Of a DNA stretch of 64,000 nucleotides, positions 42,101-54,600 are shown in pieces. A program made the position numbers and the translations under genes. Location of the stretch: positions 186,001 through 250,000 of the forward strand of contig JAIVFJ010000044.1 of NCBI GenBank assembly GCA_025765615.1, written 5' to 3'. Under the pieces are notes generated by a model that was not told the DNA's origin, did no database searches, and saw only the letters and a program-made list of their open reading frames with translations. Numbering within the stretch: position 1 is the stretch's first letter; every line of letters begins with the position of its first letter. Origin of the DNA: Zopfochytrium polystomum. Its lineage: Eukaryota; Chytridiomycota; Chytridiomycetes; Chytridiales; Chytridiaceae.

Positions 42101-45100
42101 GCAGTCTCAAGATCAGAACTTTTTGCGGTGCATGCGCAACAGCCAAAGGACTTACTTCCAATCAGAGAGGCGGTTGCAAAGCTCCGATTGATGCTTACGC
42201 AGAAAAACCCTATCGCCAGTCTAATAGAAGGATTTTAAAAAAAAATGTTATCAAGGCAAGGAATCCTAGTCCTTCTATCTCCCCACAAAAGTTACTCACG
42301 TAACAAACTGCATCAATACATTCCCTGCGACGAAGACGCCAAAGTGGTGGCCCATGTCATCCAATCGGAGACCCGTCATAAAGTACTGGAAGTTCAAGGG
42401 GAGTGAGTTGCGAATACGTGGGCCGTGGGCAGGTTTGAAGATCCTTCGAGCACTCACCACAATCGTCGAAAAGAGTGAAGCGAGGAAAGCATACAGGAAA
42501 AAGTTTGCGGCGAACCAAGATATGAGGTACGCGAGTACAGAATACAGTTTGTCGCTCCTCTCCCGATCAAAGGTGACCATCCTGTTGTGTACATTTGGAT
42601 TTTTCATTCAGCGAAGAAAAGGAAACCTAATGAGACTACTTATGCAAAATGCACTCGGGGGGTCGCGTCAAACTTACTCGCTGTCGGTGAGCTTCCAAAT
42701 GATAAACAGCAGTCCAAGCTGGTTCTGAATTCCGCAGCACGAGAGCAGGAGCGCCTTTCTGCTGAGTACGCCGGCCTGGGGGCATGACCCAGGGAATTAG
42801 CCGAATGGTGGGGTGGAGAGGGTTTGTGGTTGCAAATATTTATAAGCGATTGATGTTTTGGACACCACAAATTTTCTCTTTCAGGATTTATTGCAAATCT
42901 CGATCTTACCGCGGAATCGTCGAGGCGGAAGTATATGTACCCTATCGCTGCGGCGACCACGACAACCTCACCGACGGAGCCGTAGAGGGTGATTCTGTCG
43001 TCGTACAAGTTTTTCAGGGCCCGCTCGGTGAGGACGCACAGCTGCTCAGCGAACGGTGCGCCGGCGGAGTCAGCGAAGCGAGATGATGATGATGTCGCGT
43101 CCAAAGGGCTGCTTGCTGCGGCAGGTGTGGTTTGCACCGCGTCAGGCGGGATCAGGTCAATCGAGTCTACCAGCGTCTGGACGGAGGGGCGTGGCAGGTC
43201 GACTGGCGACGACAATGGCGAGGAAGGTTTGGGGCGGGCGGTCGCGGCGGTGGCGGCGGCCCAGGCGTCGACGATGCGGTCGGCGAGGCGGCGGCGCGGC
43301 ACGCCGTTGAGCTTCTTTGAGGTGGGAAGGTCGACGGTGGAGTCCTTCGCGGCGGGTGCGGTTGCGGGGTCCTGCCGGCTTTGGTCCTCGCGGTCGACGC
43401 CGTCGTCCTCGCCGTCGTCCTCGCCGTCAGCGAGGCAGTCGACAAGAAAGTCAGCCGGGTTAAGAGCAATGCGAGGGTGCGGAGCACCAGCTGACTCGAA
43501 GAAGGGGACAGCGGCGGCGCGGAGGCCGGAGAAGGCCACGCGGCCGGGGCGGGCGAGGAGAGTGACGCGGTCGAACGCGGCGAAGATGTCGGACCGAGGC
43601 TGGTGGATAGAGAGGACGATGGTGCGACCGCGGCGGCAGAGCTGCTTGAGGGTTTCAACGAGAGAGCGGGCAGAGAAGGCGTCGAGGCCGGTGGTGGGCT
43701 CGTCCAGGAAGATGATGGAGGGGTTGAGGAGGAGCTGCACGCCGATGCTGACCCTGCGCCTTTCGCCGCCCGAGATGCCATTCTTGCGCCAGCCGCCGCC
43801 GCCGCCGCCGCCGCTAGTGCCGTCGCCGTCGCCGTCTCCTCCGACGAGCGCGTCGGCGCAGTCCTTGAGGCCCAGCTCGAGGATGACCTGCTCGACGGCG
43901 GCGTGCTTCTGCGCGCGCGTGAGGGTTCGCGGCAGTCGCAGCCGCGCCGCGAACCGCAGCGTGTCGCGGACTCGTTGTTGATTTTGATTTATTTTAGGGG
44001 GTTTTTTTTTTTAGGTTTTTGGATTTTTTGGAGTTTTTGTTTTTATCGAATATGTAAAAGGGACAATTGCGGTTAGAGACAAAGAAAGGCGGTTTCCACT
44101 TCTCTACTCTCTCTCTCTCTCTCGCTCGCTCTCTCTCTCGCTCCGTCTGTCTGCCGTCTCTCTCTGTCCGTCGATTTGCCCCGCATTGGTCCCTTCTTTC
44201 TTTGCTCACTTTTGTCTCACTGTCCTGTCTGTCTCTGTCCCTCTCAACTCCCCGGCACTCACCCGTCAGACACGGCAGCAGCGCGTCTCGCTGCTCGACG
44301 TACGCGACGGCCCCGCGACGCATATAGTGTGCTGCCGGCAGGCCGTTAAACAACACAGCCGCCGGCGCCGCGCTCTTCCTGCCCTGCATCTGCTTCTTTT
44401 CATGGGCGACGCCGTCCACGTCGACAACCGCAGCGCCGGCCGGGAGGCGGCCCGCGAGCACGTTAAGGAGCGTGGTTTTCCCGGCGCCCGACGCTCCCAT
44501 GATGGCCATGAGCTGGCCCGCGGGGACGGACAGGGACACGTTGGAGAGGAGGAAGTTCGGGCGGTCCTGTGACGACGAAGAAGAAGAAGAAGAAGGGGAG
44601 GACGAGGAGGAGGAGGAGGCGGAGGAGGAGGGAGGCGGTGGGCTCTTGACGTGGCGGGGTGGGAACAAAGGGGTCCTGTTGGCCTCTTTCTTGGCGGCGG
44701 ATGAGGTGGAGCAAACGAACAGCGAGTCGACCTCGATCGAAACTGGCTCCACGCTGCCGAGCGAGAGATGCAGGTCTGCCGACGACGACGAAGTTGGTGC
44801 AGAAGAAGGAGAAGAAGGGGAGGAGGACGGCGTCGAGGGCGAAGTCGGGGACGGCGACGGCGACGGCACGGCGGTCGTAGCGTTGGGGGAGAGCAGCAGG
44901 CTGGAACCAATGTCGCGTGTGAAAATGTCGGGGAGCTCGAGTTGTAGGAGGAAATGGGTGTTGTTGTGGTTGTCGTTGTCGTTGTCGTTGTCGGGGGTGG
45001 CAATCTGGTCGGCGCTGCTGCTGCTCCTGCTGCTACTACTACTGGTGGTGGTGGTGGTGGTGGTGGTGGTTGCGGGGTGCGATGCGGGCGCCGCCGCCGC

Positions 45101-45124
45101 TGCCGCCGCCGCCGATGGTGTCAT
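39168..45124 (-). CDS. Full-size ABCG transporter (NBD-TMD-NBD-TMD)
   Basis: Eleven exons, in frame throughout: 44263-45124, 42910-43970, 42678-42775, 42458-42581, 42300-42385, 42156-42220, 40247-42078, 39957-40107, 39697-39833, 39535-39611, 39168-39444; 1,589 residues. NBD1: Walker A GASGAGKTT, signature ISGGERRR, Walker B FLDEPTTGLD. NBD2: Walker A GPSGAGKST, signature LSGGERRR, Walker B LLDEPTSGLD. Each NBD is followed by about six membrane segments, with an extracellular loop after the first set (FSGNSFRCDGAGCDG). Family members export lipids, drugs or sterols. Both ATP sites look catalytic, unlike the asymmetric yeast PDR pumps. The last exon reads into an Arg-rich end, whereas the next frame gives a normal final helix (LAAVAAAVIAYRAIAFVAVWW) ending at 39161. 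A surplus C near 39255-39258 would explain this. Confidence 0.9.
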
Positions 45125-46110
45125 GTTGTTGTCCGCCACACGCACGCACTGACAAACGGACGGACGCGCAGGGAAGAAGGGCTGTCTCTCGGGACGTCTG
45201 CTTGGCGCGGCTGTCTTTCTATCTTGTCTGTGCGCACTGTATAGAAATTAATACGAGTTCCTTTTTTCTTTTTCTTTTTTTTTCCCCCAGGAGAGAGTGA
45301 GTGAGCGAAAGAGGAAGAGGGGAGTGCGGAGCGAAACAGACCATGTCGCGCAAACGCGATCGACCCCAAAAGAGAGGTTTTTGTCTCTTTTTTGTCGGAT
45401 GAATGTTGGGGATCTGTCTGCACGGGCCAGAAATGGAAATTATTTGCAAATGGCCGCCGGCATGAGGAAGAAGACAAGATCTTTTTTGAGCGAAATTTTC
45501 CAATGCGCACACTTGTGGCCGGTGGTTCTGGTCCAAAGACTGTTTGAGCAGGCATGTGCCGACATGCATTACCCAGCAGGGTCAGCTTCACTTGCTTCTG
45601 AACAATGTTGGGACAGCTGAAAACTGCATTGGGTTGCCAATCTCAACATACTTCTTAGTCTGCCGCGGCTGGGTATTTGGTCGCTGACCGCTGGTGGGCC
45701 GAACCGAAGCGACGGGCGGGGAAAGGTGGTTGAAAAAGAAAACGAGAGTATCTAGCCGGCGGGCCAAATGGAAGAAAAAGACGTCCCTGTTAAGGATTGT
45801 TTCTTCGGAGTGAAGGGTAGAAAAGGCGAAGAGAAATGAACGTTTACTGAAATTGATCGCTATTCAGAACTTGATGCAAAAAAAGAAGAAAAAAAAAAAG
45901 CTCCACACAAAATTGTAAGGCCGTTAAGAACATTTCCCTCCCCGCGTTAAACTTAAGAATGAAATATAATATTCGAAAAACCTCTTTTAATATCAGAAGG
46001 CTCGACTGAACTCGATACTACTCCAAACAACATCGCAACTTGTGCTTCTTCTTCCACTGTACAGTCGTTTCCTGTGGTAGCGAGCGAACGAACGAATGTC
46101 GCCCTCCACT
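45125..46110. other. Intergenic region
   Basis: Contains the presumed promoter of the ABCG gene and the 3' flank of the gene at 46111-50195. No coding region recognised. Confidence 0.6.
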
Positions 46111-49100
46111 TCACATTCTTTCCAGAACCGTCTTCAATCCCGCTCGAAGCACAGCAACCGCCCGCGCTTCGAAAAGCCCTCGCTCGGTCCGCTCCGCCTC
46201 CAGTCTCGACACCAACCTCGCGTTCTCCGCCTCCAGCTCGGCAATCTTTGCCGCTGCCGCCGCCGCTGCCGCCGTCCGCGCCGCCGAGTCGCTCTCCTCG
46301 GTCTCGAGCTCTTCCGCGTCCGTCTGCGCCCCGCAACTGGCGACCGACGCCCGCCGCTTCAGCTGCTCCAGCGACATCTTTGAGTCCGCGCGGCAGCTGA
46401 GACAGTACATGCTCACGAGGATCTCCTCGGCCTCCCCGTCGCCGGCCCCGCCGACGCCGAACGCGGCGCCCTCCATCGCGGAAAAGAGCGGCGTCGGCAT
46501 CGTCGTCGCCGACGACGACGTCGAGGACTCGCCCGACGCGCTCGGCGTCGGGCTCGACTGCGACGGAGGCGCGGGAACGCGCACCAACGCCACCGTCGAC
46601 CGACGACGCGCCGCCACGGGGCCCAGCGCCGACGGGGCGGGTCGCATCGGGAGCGACGTGCTGCGTGCGCGCGTCGCGGGGCCGTCACCAACGGCGACGG
46701 CGGCCGCGGCTACGTGCTCCTCCGCCGCTAGCTGCGGAGAGGAGCTCAGCGGGAGGTACCCCGCGGGAGCTGGGGACGCGCCGTCCGCTTCCGACCGCGG
46801 GCCGTGGTGCCGCGCGTCCGGCGTCGACGGCGTCAGGTACGCAATGAGATCCTCCTCCTCCTCCCCCTCCTCGTACTCGTCAAACGTGTCGCGCGTCATC
46901 GACGACGACACGTCGTCCAGGTAGCTGCTGGCTCGCGACAGCAGCAGCCGCCGCATGCTCGACGCCGCCCCCTCGCTAGCCGCCGTCCCGCCAAACACCT
47001 CCTCGTACTCGGCCACCAGCACGTCGTGGATCGTCTGCACCGCCGCGTCCGCGACGATAACTGGCGCTGCGGCGGCGGCCTCCGTCTGCACCCCCTGCGT
47101 CGCTGTCTCGTTGCTCAACGTCTGCGCGGCGCTCTCCGTCCGCGAGAAACCCCCGGCGCCGTTGCTCGCCGCCGCGCTCTCCCACGCCTCGACGAACAAT
47201 CCGCCGCCGGTGACCGCCGACAGCGCGGACAGCACTTGGACCGCACCCGCGCCAGCTTCTAGCCCGCGACGTACAGCTTCCGAAACCGCGGAGGCGGCGG
47301 CGCCGGCCGCGGTGGTGGTGGTGTGGGTCTCGCCGCGGAACTGCGGCGTCGGCGTCGCCGCCGGCGAGTACGACCCCCGCCACGGGCGTCGCCGCGCCGC
47401 TGCGAAAGTCCGGCCCGGGCGTTCCCGCCCGCGACCGCGCGGCGGCGACCGCAACGGCGGCTTCGACGCGCGGCGATACCGCTGCCGGCGCATCTTGCGG
47501 CGCCGCCGAGGGCGCCGCAACCGCGGCGACAATTGGCACGTGCCGCGGCAGCTTGGGGACCGGCGGCACCGCCGACGCCGCCGCCATCGAGCCGGCCGCC
47601 ATCGAACCGGCCGCGGTCGACGTTGCGTAGTAGCTGAACGTCGACGACGACACCGACGGCCGCGGACTGGGCTCACCGCTCGACGACGGTGCCGCCGGCG
47701 GCCGCTGCATCGACGACTGTTGCTGTTGCTGCGCCTTCACATGCTGCTGCTGCTGCTGCTGCTTGCCCCCGCGCCCAAAGAACTTTGAAAACGCCGAGCT
47801 CGCGATCGACGGCGACCGCGACGACGACGGCGAGCTCGGCGCCGCGTAGTCCAAAACACTGCTGGCCGCGCTGACCAGGCCGCCGCCGCCGCTGGTGGGT
47901 TTGGAGTGCTTGAACAGCCCCGTGGCTGCCGCGCGCCTCTGCGCCGTGGCGCTGGTCGAGAAGGAGTGCACGGACGGCGCCGCCGACGCGGAGGACGCCG
48001 CCGGCGGCTCCGTGGTGCGCAGAAAGTCGGCGAGCGACATTTCCGCCGCGGCGGGCTTGCGCTTCGGGTGGAAGTAGTCGTCGATGTCCGAGTCGTCGTC
48101 GTCGGCGGTGGAGGCGGCGGCGGCGCCCAGCGGCGTTGTCGGCTGCTGCTTCTTTGGCGGGGTCGGGACGCTGGCGGCGGTCGGGATCGGCTGCGGGACC
48201 AGCGGTCGGTGCTTCGCCGGCGCGGAGACCGACCGCACCGACGGCGGCGTCGACGCGGAGGGCGACCCGGCAGCCGAGGAAGAGGACGCGGTCGGCGGCG
48301 CCGTGCTGCGCAGAAAGTCCGCGAGTGACATTTCCGCGGCGGGCTTGCGCTTCGGGTGGAAGTAGTCGTCGATGTCGTCGTCGTCGTCGTAGTCAGCGGC
48401 CGCAGCAACGGGGACCGCCGACCGCGGCTTGGGCGGGAGCGTCGGGGGACCGCTAGTCGTCGGCGACGCGACGACCGACGGCCGCGAGAGCGTCGAGGGC
48501 GTCGACGACGCCACGATCTCGTCCTCGACCACCACCACGCTCGAGCTGCGGCTCGACTGCCACCCGGACCCAACCGCGCCGACGCCTCCCACGTGCCCGA
48601 CCGGCGGCGGCACCGGCGCCGGCGGCTGTGGCAATGCCTCCACGGACTCGCGTCCCGCCCCCGGGCTCGGCGTCGCCCGCTCCCGCTTCGCCGCCGCCGT
48701 CTTCGCCTCCACCGCCGACCGGCTCGCCAGCGCGCTCTTCAGCTTCCGCCCCGGCATCGGCGGCGGCGACGACGACGAAGACGAAGGGGCCGGCGGCGGC
48801 GGCGACGAAGGGCTCGACCCGCTCCCCGTCCGCGTCCGTCGCAGCGACCCCACCCCGCCCATCACCACCGCGTCACCCCACGGCACCCCGTGGTCCGCCG
48901 TCGGCAGCGGCGGCGGCGGCGACGACGCCGGTGCCACCGACTTGCCAGACCGCACCGTCACGGACGACGCCCGCCGCAGCTGCGTAGACCCGCCCCCGCC
49001 GCCCAGGACCACCGGCTCGCCCCACTGAGGCGCGGCAGCTGGCGCTGCCGCAGGCTCCCCCGGCGGGCCCGTCGTGCGCAGGAACTCGGCCAGCGACCGG

Positions 49101-50195
49101 CTGCCGCCGGACTCGGCGGCCGACGCCGCCGCCGGCTTCGCCTGGTACCGGATTTTCGGCGCCGGTGGCGGTTCCATCGCCCGCAGCTGCACCGGGGTTG
49201 TGGAGAGCTTGACTGTCGTCGACGACGGGTTCGATAGGAGCGCCTCGAACGCTTGCGCCTTGTCGCGGTCGCGGACCGTCAGCGCGCCGGGGGACTGACC
49301 CACCGTCGGTTGGGGAGAGGGTGTTGGGGGGAGAGGGGTTGGAAGAAGAGGAAGGGTGTCCCAAAGAGGTTAGTAAGACTTTTGCAACGAGAGTCGGGGG
49401 CACATATGGGGTCTTACCTGATCCCGGCTCCGGGAAGCTGGCGGCGCCGCAAACGGCCTGTACGCATACGGGGCGGAGGCGGCGGCGGCGGTCGCGACGT
49501 CGGAGTCGGCGCCGGACATTTCTTCAAAGAGTTGGCGGGCGGGCACGAACACGGACCCGGCCGGCCCGGCGAGCTGCCGCTTCGTCAGCTTCGACTCGTC
49601 TTTTATTAATTCATTTTTTTTTTTTTTTCGAAGAAGAGTTTTTGAGTGAGAGGGGGAACGACAACGGAATATGTCAGCCGAGTGCTAACGAAAGATCAAG
49701 CGTACCAAGAAGAATTGAACAACGTATAAACCCCTCCCTCCGCATACCTTGCTGTAACGTCTCGTTCACGCTTTTCTGTGGCGCTGACGCTACCGTCGCC
49801 GGCGGCAAAGAAACCTGCTGCTGCGACTGCTGCTGCTGCAGCAGCAGTTGCGGCTTGAATGGCGGCTCTGGCGACGCCTGCATCTTGCTCCGCGCCGGTA
49901 TCGCCGGTGCAAAGAGCACGGTCACGCTCCCCTTGCGGAAACTGTTCAGCTCCTGCTGCTGCTCGTCGGTTGCCTTTTTTGTCGACGGCGGCTCCGGGCT
50001 TGCCGAGGGCGAGGAGAACGGGAACGCAGGGAACGGGGTTGTTGCTGTTGTGGTGGTGGCGCTGAGCGGGCCGTCAAGGGGCGAGAGGATGCGGTCGAAC
50101 GAGGCGAACGGGTCGTCGTCGCCAAAGATGGAGGAGAAGGTCGTGGACGGGGTTTGCAGAGCGGCGGCCGAGGAAAGGGGCGAGGGGGCAGACAT
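46111..50195 (-). CDS. Large disordered protein with SLADFLR repeats and C-terminal coiled coil (apparent frameshift)
   Basis: Three exons: 49748-50195, 49418-49599 and 46111-49294, with phases fitting (about 1,270 residues if one surplus base is ignored). Start MSAPSPLSSAAALQTPSTTF. Most of the chain is Ser/Pro/Ala-rich. Three copies of SLA-D/E-FLR-S/T-T-x-PP occur in exon 3, two of them just after an acidic block and DDYFHPKRKPA; poly-Gln tracts lie near 47700-47760. The C-terminal 60 residues (AKIAELEAENARLVSRLEAERTE) form a clear coiled coil. A CLSC...C pair lies before it. The frame changes near 47374-47378, where one extra C in ccccc breaks a continuous ATPVAG-SYSPAATPTPQF reading. No family was recognised; a scaffold or regulatory role is only a guess. 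Confidence 0.65.
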
Positions 50196-50749
50196 GAAGA
50201 GCCCACCGATTGGGAGGGGGGTGAGGAGGGGTGTGGGTGGGTGGCCTAGTTGGGTGCTGGGGGGTAGTGGGGGCCGGTGCGTGAAGGTAGGTGGGGAGTA
50301 GGCAGCTTCTATCTATTGAAAAGGAGGCGCTCGCTCGCTATCTCTCGCTCTCTTTCTCTATGGCGCGGCTGTCTATTCGACTCTACTGAGAAATAATCGG
50401 GTGCGAGCCAGCGCTCTTTCACACACACTCTCTCTCTCTTTGGCAGGAAGTGCTGGCGGCACGGTGCCCAGTGTTTTCTTGTGCAATTGTTGTTTGTGAT
50501 TGATGGATCGATCCGACGCCTCCTTTTTTTTTCTTTTTTTTTTTCTTCTTTTTTTTCCCCTCTTTCCTTTTTTATTATTGGCGAAGGTGAAACATGCAAC
50601 ATATCTATATAATAAAAAAAACAAGGATTTGCGGCTAAACTGATTTTCGAATTGCAATTAGTGGAGCAGGGGGGGGGTTAATTTTTTGTCTTTGGTGCCC
50701 AATCAAAACTCGCCATGTGGTGCTGGAAATGGAAGGCTCTCTGTTTGTC

Positions 50750-50785
<36 letters not shown>

Positions 50786-51124
50786 AGGCAGAGCTTGATC
50801 GAGAAATTATTTCTCAAACTCAACGGAAAATCGGAAAAGGAAGGAACTAATGGGCTGTCTGTCTCTCTGACTGTCTCTCTCTCTCTGTCTCTCCCTCTCA
50901 CTCGCCATGCAGTGCTGGAAAAGGAAGGCTCTCTGTTTTTCATTTTTTTTCTCCCTCTCTCTCCATCTCTCTCACTCGCTCTCTCTCTCTCTCTCTCACG
51001 GAGGTTGATCAAAAAAAACTCGCCCTCCCTCTTTCTGTCTCTCTCCCTGTCTCTCCCACTCTCGATCGGTCTCTCTGTCTGTCTCTCAGTCTCTCACATT
51101 CGGTCTGTCTCTCTGTCTACCTCT

Positions 51125-51213
<89 letters not shown>

Positions 51214-51350
51214 CCTCGGACCATTTCATCCGAGGCGGACCAACCCATCCGACAACGACAACGAAGGAGACCTCGACGACACGACGACTCGACGGCGACG
51301 CGACAGCAGTATGATCCCACAACCCCACACCCCACACCCCACACCACACC

Positions 51351-51408
<58 letters not shown>

Positions 51409-51616
51409 TGATCGAGCAGCAGGGGGCTCGCAGGCTTCTCTCTCTCTCTCGCCCTCTCACACACACACACAGACGCACACACAAACTCTCTCACTCTCTC
51501 ACACTCTCTCTCACTCTCACTCTCTCTCTCTCACTCTCTCACTCTCTCACTCTCTCACTCTCTCACTCTCTCACTCTCTTCTGTCTTGCCTCCAACTGAA
51601 CTCATCAAGCCACCTT
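50196..51616. repeat. (CT)n-rich region upstream of the Helitron gene
   Basis: Dominated by imperfect and perfect CT tracts (50755-50782, 50876-50890, 51127-51197, 51354-51404, 51487-51580) and two similar blocks (CTCGCCATG...GTGCTGGAAA at about 50711 and 50900). The long open frame through it is low-complexity. Any 5' terminus of the Helitron should lie here but was not identified. Confidence 0.65.
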
Positions 51617-54600
51617 ATGTCGAAACGCTGTTGCCCTTCATGTGGAGGTTTGGATCACCAACGAAGTACCAGCAAAAAGTGCCGTTCAAACATCGGCTGC
51701 CCATCCTGCGGAAGTAATTCACATTACCGAAATCAATCTATCGACTGCCCATATTTTGCTGGCTGCTCTGTGTGTGGACAGTTGACCCATGCAAACCAGG
51801 ACTCGATTCGTTGTCCCCACTTTCCTGGCTGCTCCACATGTGGGCAGTTGAACCATGCAAATCAAGGCTCACTGCTCTGTCCCCAATTTCCTGGCTGCTC
51901 TGCGTGCAGACTCACCAATCACATTGACCAAACTTCCCCCCTCTGCCTTGACTTTGCTGGCTGCACCTCCTGTGGACGCCGCAGTCACCATGGCCCCAAC
52001 TCTCTTCAATGCCCAAACCGCCAGCCATGCCCAAGATGCGGCCTTCGGAATCACCTACACGAGCGCTCAAGGCTTTGCCCTCGACCTTGCCTCACTTGCC
52101 GGGGCCATGACGAACCTGCCGACATTGCGGAATCCCACAATTCGGTCAATTCACTTGACTGTCCCTACCGCCTTCCGTGTGATGCCTGTGGCAGCATGGA
52201 TCACCTTGACTACCGGAGCAATGATTGTCCTGGCCACATCCCCTGCCCTGCCTGCGGCCAAAGAACCCACCAAACCAGGCGGGACCGTCGATGCCCCAAG
52301 ACAATTGCTCAGCTTGGGATAGCAGTGGCTCGGGAGTTTTGTGCTGATCAGGTGAGGTCCATAGTTCTTTTACCTTGCAGTATTGGTTATGCCCTCCTGA
52401 TCACACATCCCCAATTTTTATTTTTGACCTTCAGATTCGGGGCAAAGATGTTGACAAGGACCATCGCTGCCACTTCCTTGGCCCGATGCAGACAGCCTGT
52501 CCACTCTGCAACGCGATCATGTTCATTCAAGAGCGGACCAGCGGATCATCTAAAAAAAACCCAAAGTTTTCGCTCTGCTGCAGTCGTGGTCAAGTCTCCC
52601 TGCTGCCGTTGGCTGGCGCGACTCCCTTCATCAGTGAGCTTCTCCTGGGCAATGACCGCCTGTCCACAGAGTTCCTGTCCAACGCGCGCAACTACAACAG
52701 TCTCATGGCGTTTGCATCTGTTGGTGCAAAGATCAAGAGCCACGGCCAAGGTGTTCCAGTCTTCACTATCAGTGGACAGCTTCACCACAGCATCTCCAAC
52801 TTTTGCAACGACCCCCAGGATCACCCCAAGTTCTCTCAGATGTACATTTATGATTCTGCCCAGCAGTTTAATGCCAGAATGACAGTAGCTGATGGAGGAT
52901 TTGGCTCCTTGCGCCCAATGCCGGAAATAGTGGAGATGCTGCAGGCTGAATTGCTGGAGGTACGTTTCTCTCTCTTCTGTTTGTGGATTCTTCAATGGTC
53001 TGAGGTTGACTCCCTCTTTTTTTCTTCTTTGCTCTTCCCCACCACAGTTCAACCCATATGCCAGGCTTTATCAGACAGCTGGAGAGTGTCTGCGTCGCAA
53101 TCCATCAGAAAGCTTTTGCATCCAGTTTTGCTCACCCTCGGCTCAGGCTGGAGTCATTACCAGGACTACCTACAATGCTCCAACTGGCGATGTCATTGCT
53201 GCAATCCTGCCTTCAGACCCTGAAGTGGAGGAAGGCGCTTATCGAAGCATTGTTGTGCGGGGGCGGGATGGCAGATTGGTTAACATTCCTCCTGAACACC
53301 CCTGCTACCTCCCACTGGCCTACCCTTTGATCTTTCCCTGTGGTGACCAAGGCTGGATGCTTGGCATTGCGAAAATTGCGCCGCGGACTGGACAGGATCA
53401 GGACAGGACAGGACGGGATCTGGACAGGACTGGACAGGATCTGGATGGGACTGGATCGGAGGATGGACTCGGTGGTCGCACGCCTGGCGGTGACAACAAT
53501 GGTGACTCTGGTGATGACGTTCCAGAGGATGCTTATGGTGCTGCAGCTGATGATGCAGATCCTGAGGAGGATTTTGATGTGGGGACAGATGGTGATAATG
53601 GCTCGGATGGTGACAATGCCAGCAGCAATGGTGGTGAGGGAAAGGGTTAGGAGGCAGACAACTGTTACAATGTCCCAGTACTACCGCTACCGGCTCATGT
53701 ACAGGCAGGGCTCTCACTTGCACCTGTACAGGAAACTCTTTCAGCAGCTGATTGTGGACCTCTATGTTTGTGTGGAGTCAAACCGACTGAATTTCATCCG
53801 CCACAACCAGAAAAAGTTGAGGGCGGCAGATTATCATGGACTGCACGATGCTGTCCGGTCGGATGTGACAAACCCTCTTCAGGTGGGGAAGCGGGTAGTC
53901 CTTCCTTCCAGCTTCCCTGGGTCACCACGCTTTATGCAGCAGCAATACCAGGATGCAATGAGCATTGCACAAAAGTATGGGAAGCCAACTCTCTTCATCA
54001 CCTTCACCTGCAATCCAACGTGGGCAGAGATCACAAGCAACCTGCTTCCTGGGCAGAGCGCTGTTGACAGGCCTGACTTGGTGTCACGTGTGTTCAACCT
54101 GAAGCTAAAGAGCCTGCTGGAGGATTTGAAAACCTGCTTTGGCAAGCAGGTTGCAGTGGTTTGGGTGGTCGAGTTTCAAAAGCGTGGCTTGCCCCATGCC
54201 CACATTGCTTCCTGGCTGGACCCCAGCGACACACCCCAGACCCCAGACGACTATGATCGATTTGTGAGTGCAGAGCTGCCTGACCCTCAGGAGGATCCAG
54301 AGCTTTACAGGATTATCAAGGAGACCATGATTCACTCTTGCTCTGACCGTTGCAAACCTGCAGGCGCCACCAAGTGCACAAAGGGGTTTCCCAAGCAGTG
54401 GGTCAATCAGACAGAGGTGTCTCCTGAAGGTGGCGTCAAGTACCAGGCGACAGAAACAATGGACGGCATTTCACCCTCCGACGTGGCTTTGAAGTGGACA
54501 ACCGGTGGGTGGTTGCATTCAACCGGTATCTGTCCAGAAAGTACCAGGCGCACATCAATGTGGAGATTTGCGCCACCATGAGGGCCATCAAATACCTCAT

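Noticed and set aside
53390..53480. GACAGGA-type repeats in the Helitron gene as an LTR fragment
   Set aside because: Only the short GGACAGGA word is shared with the LTR; the rest is an internal tandem repeat encoding Gly/Asp/Arg/Thr.
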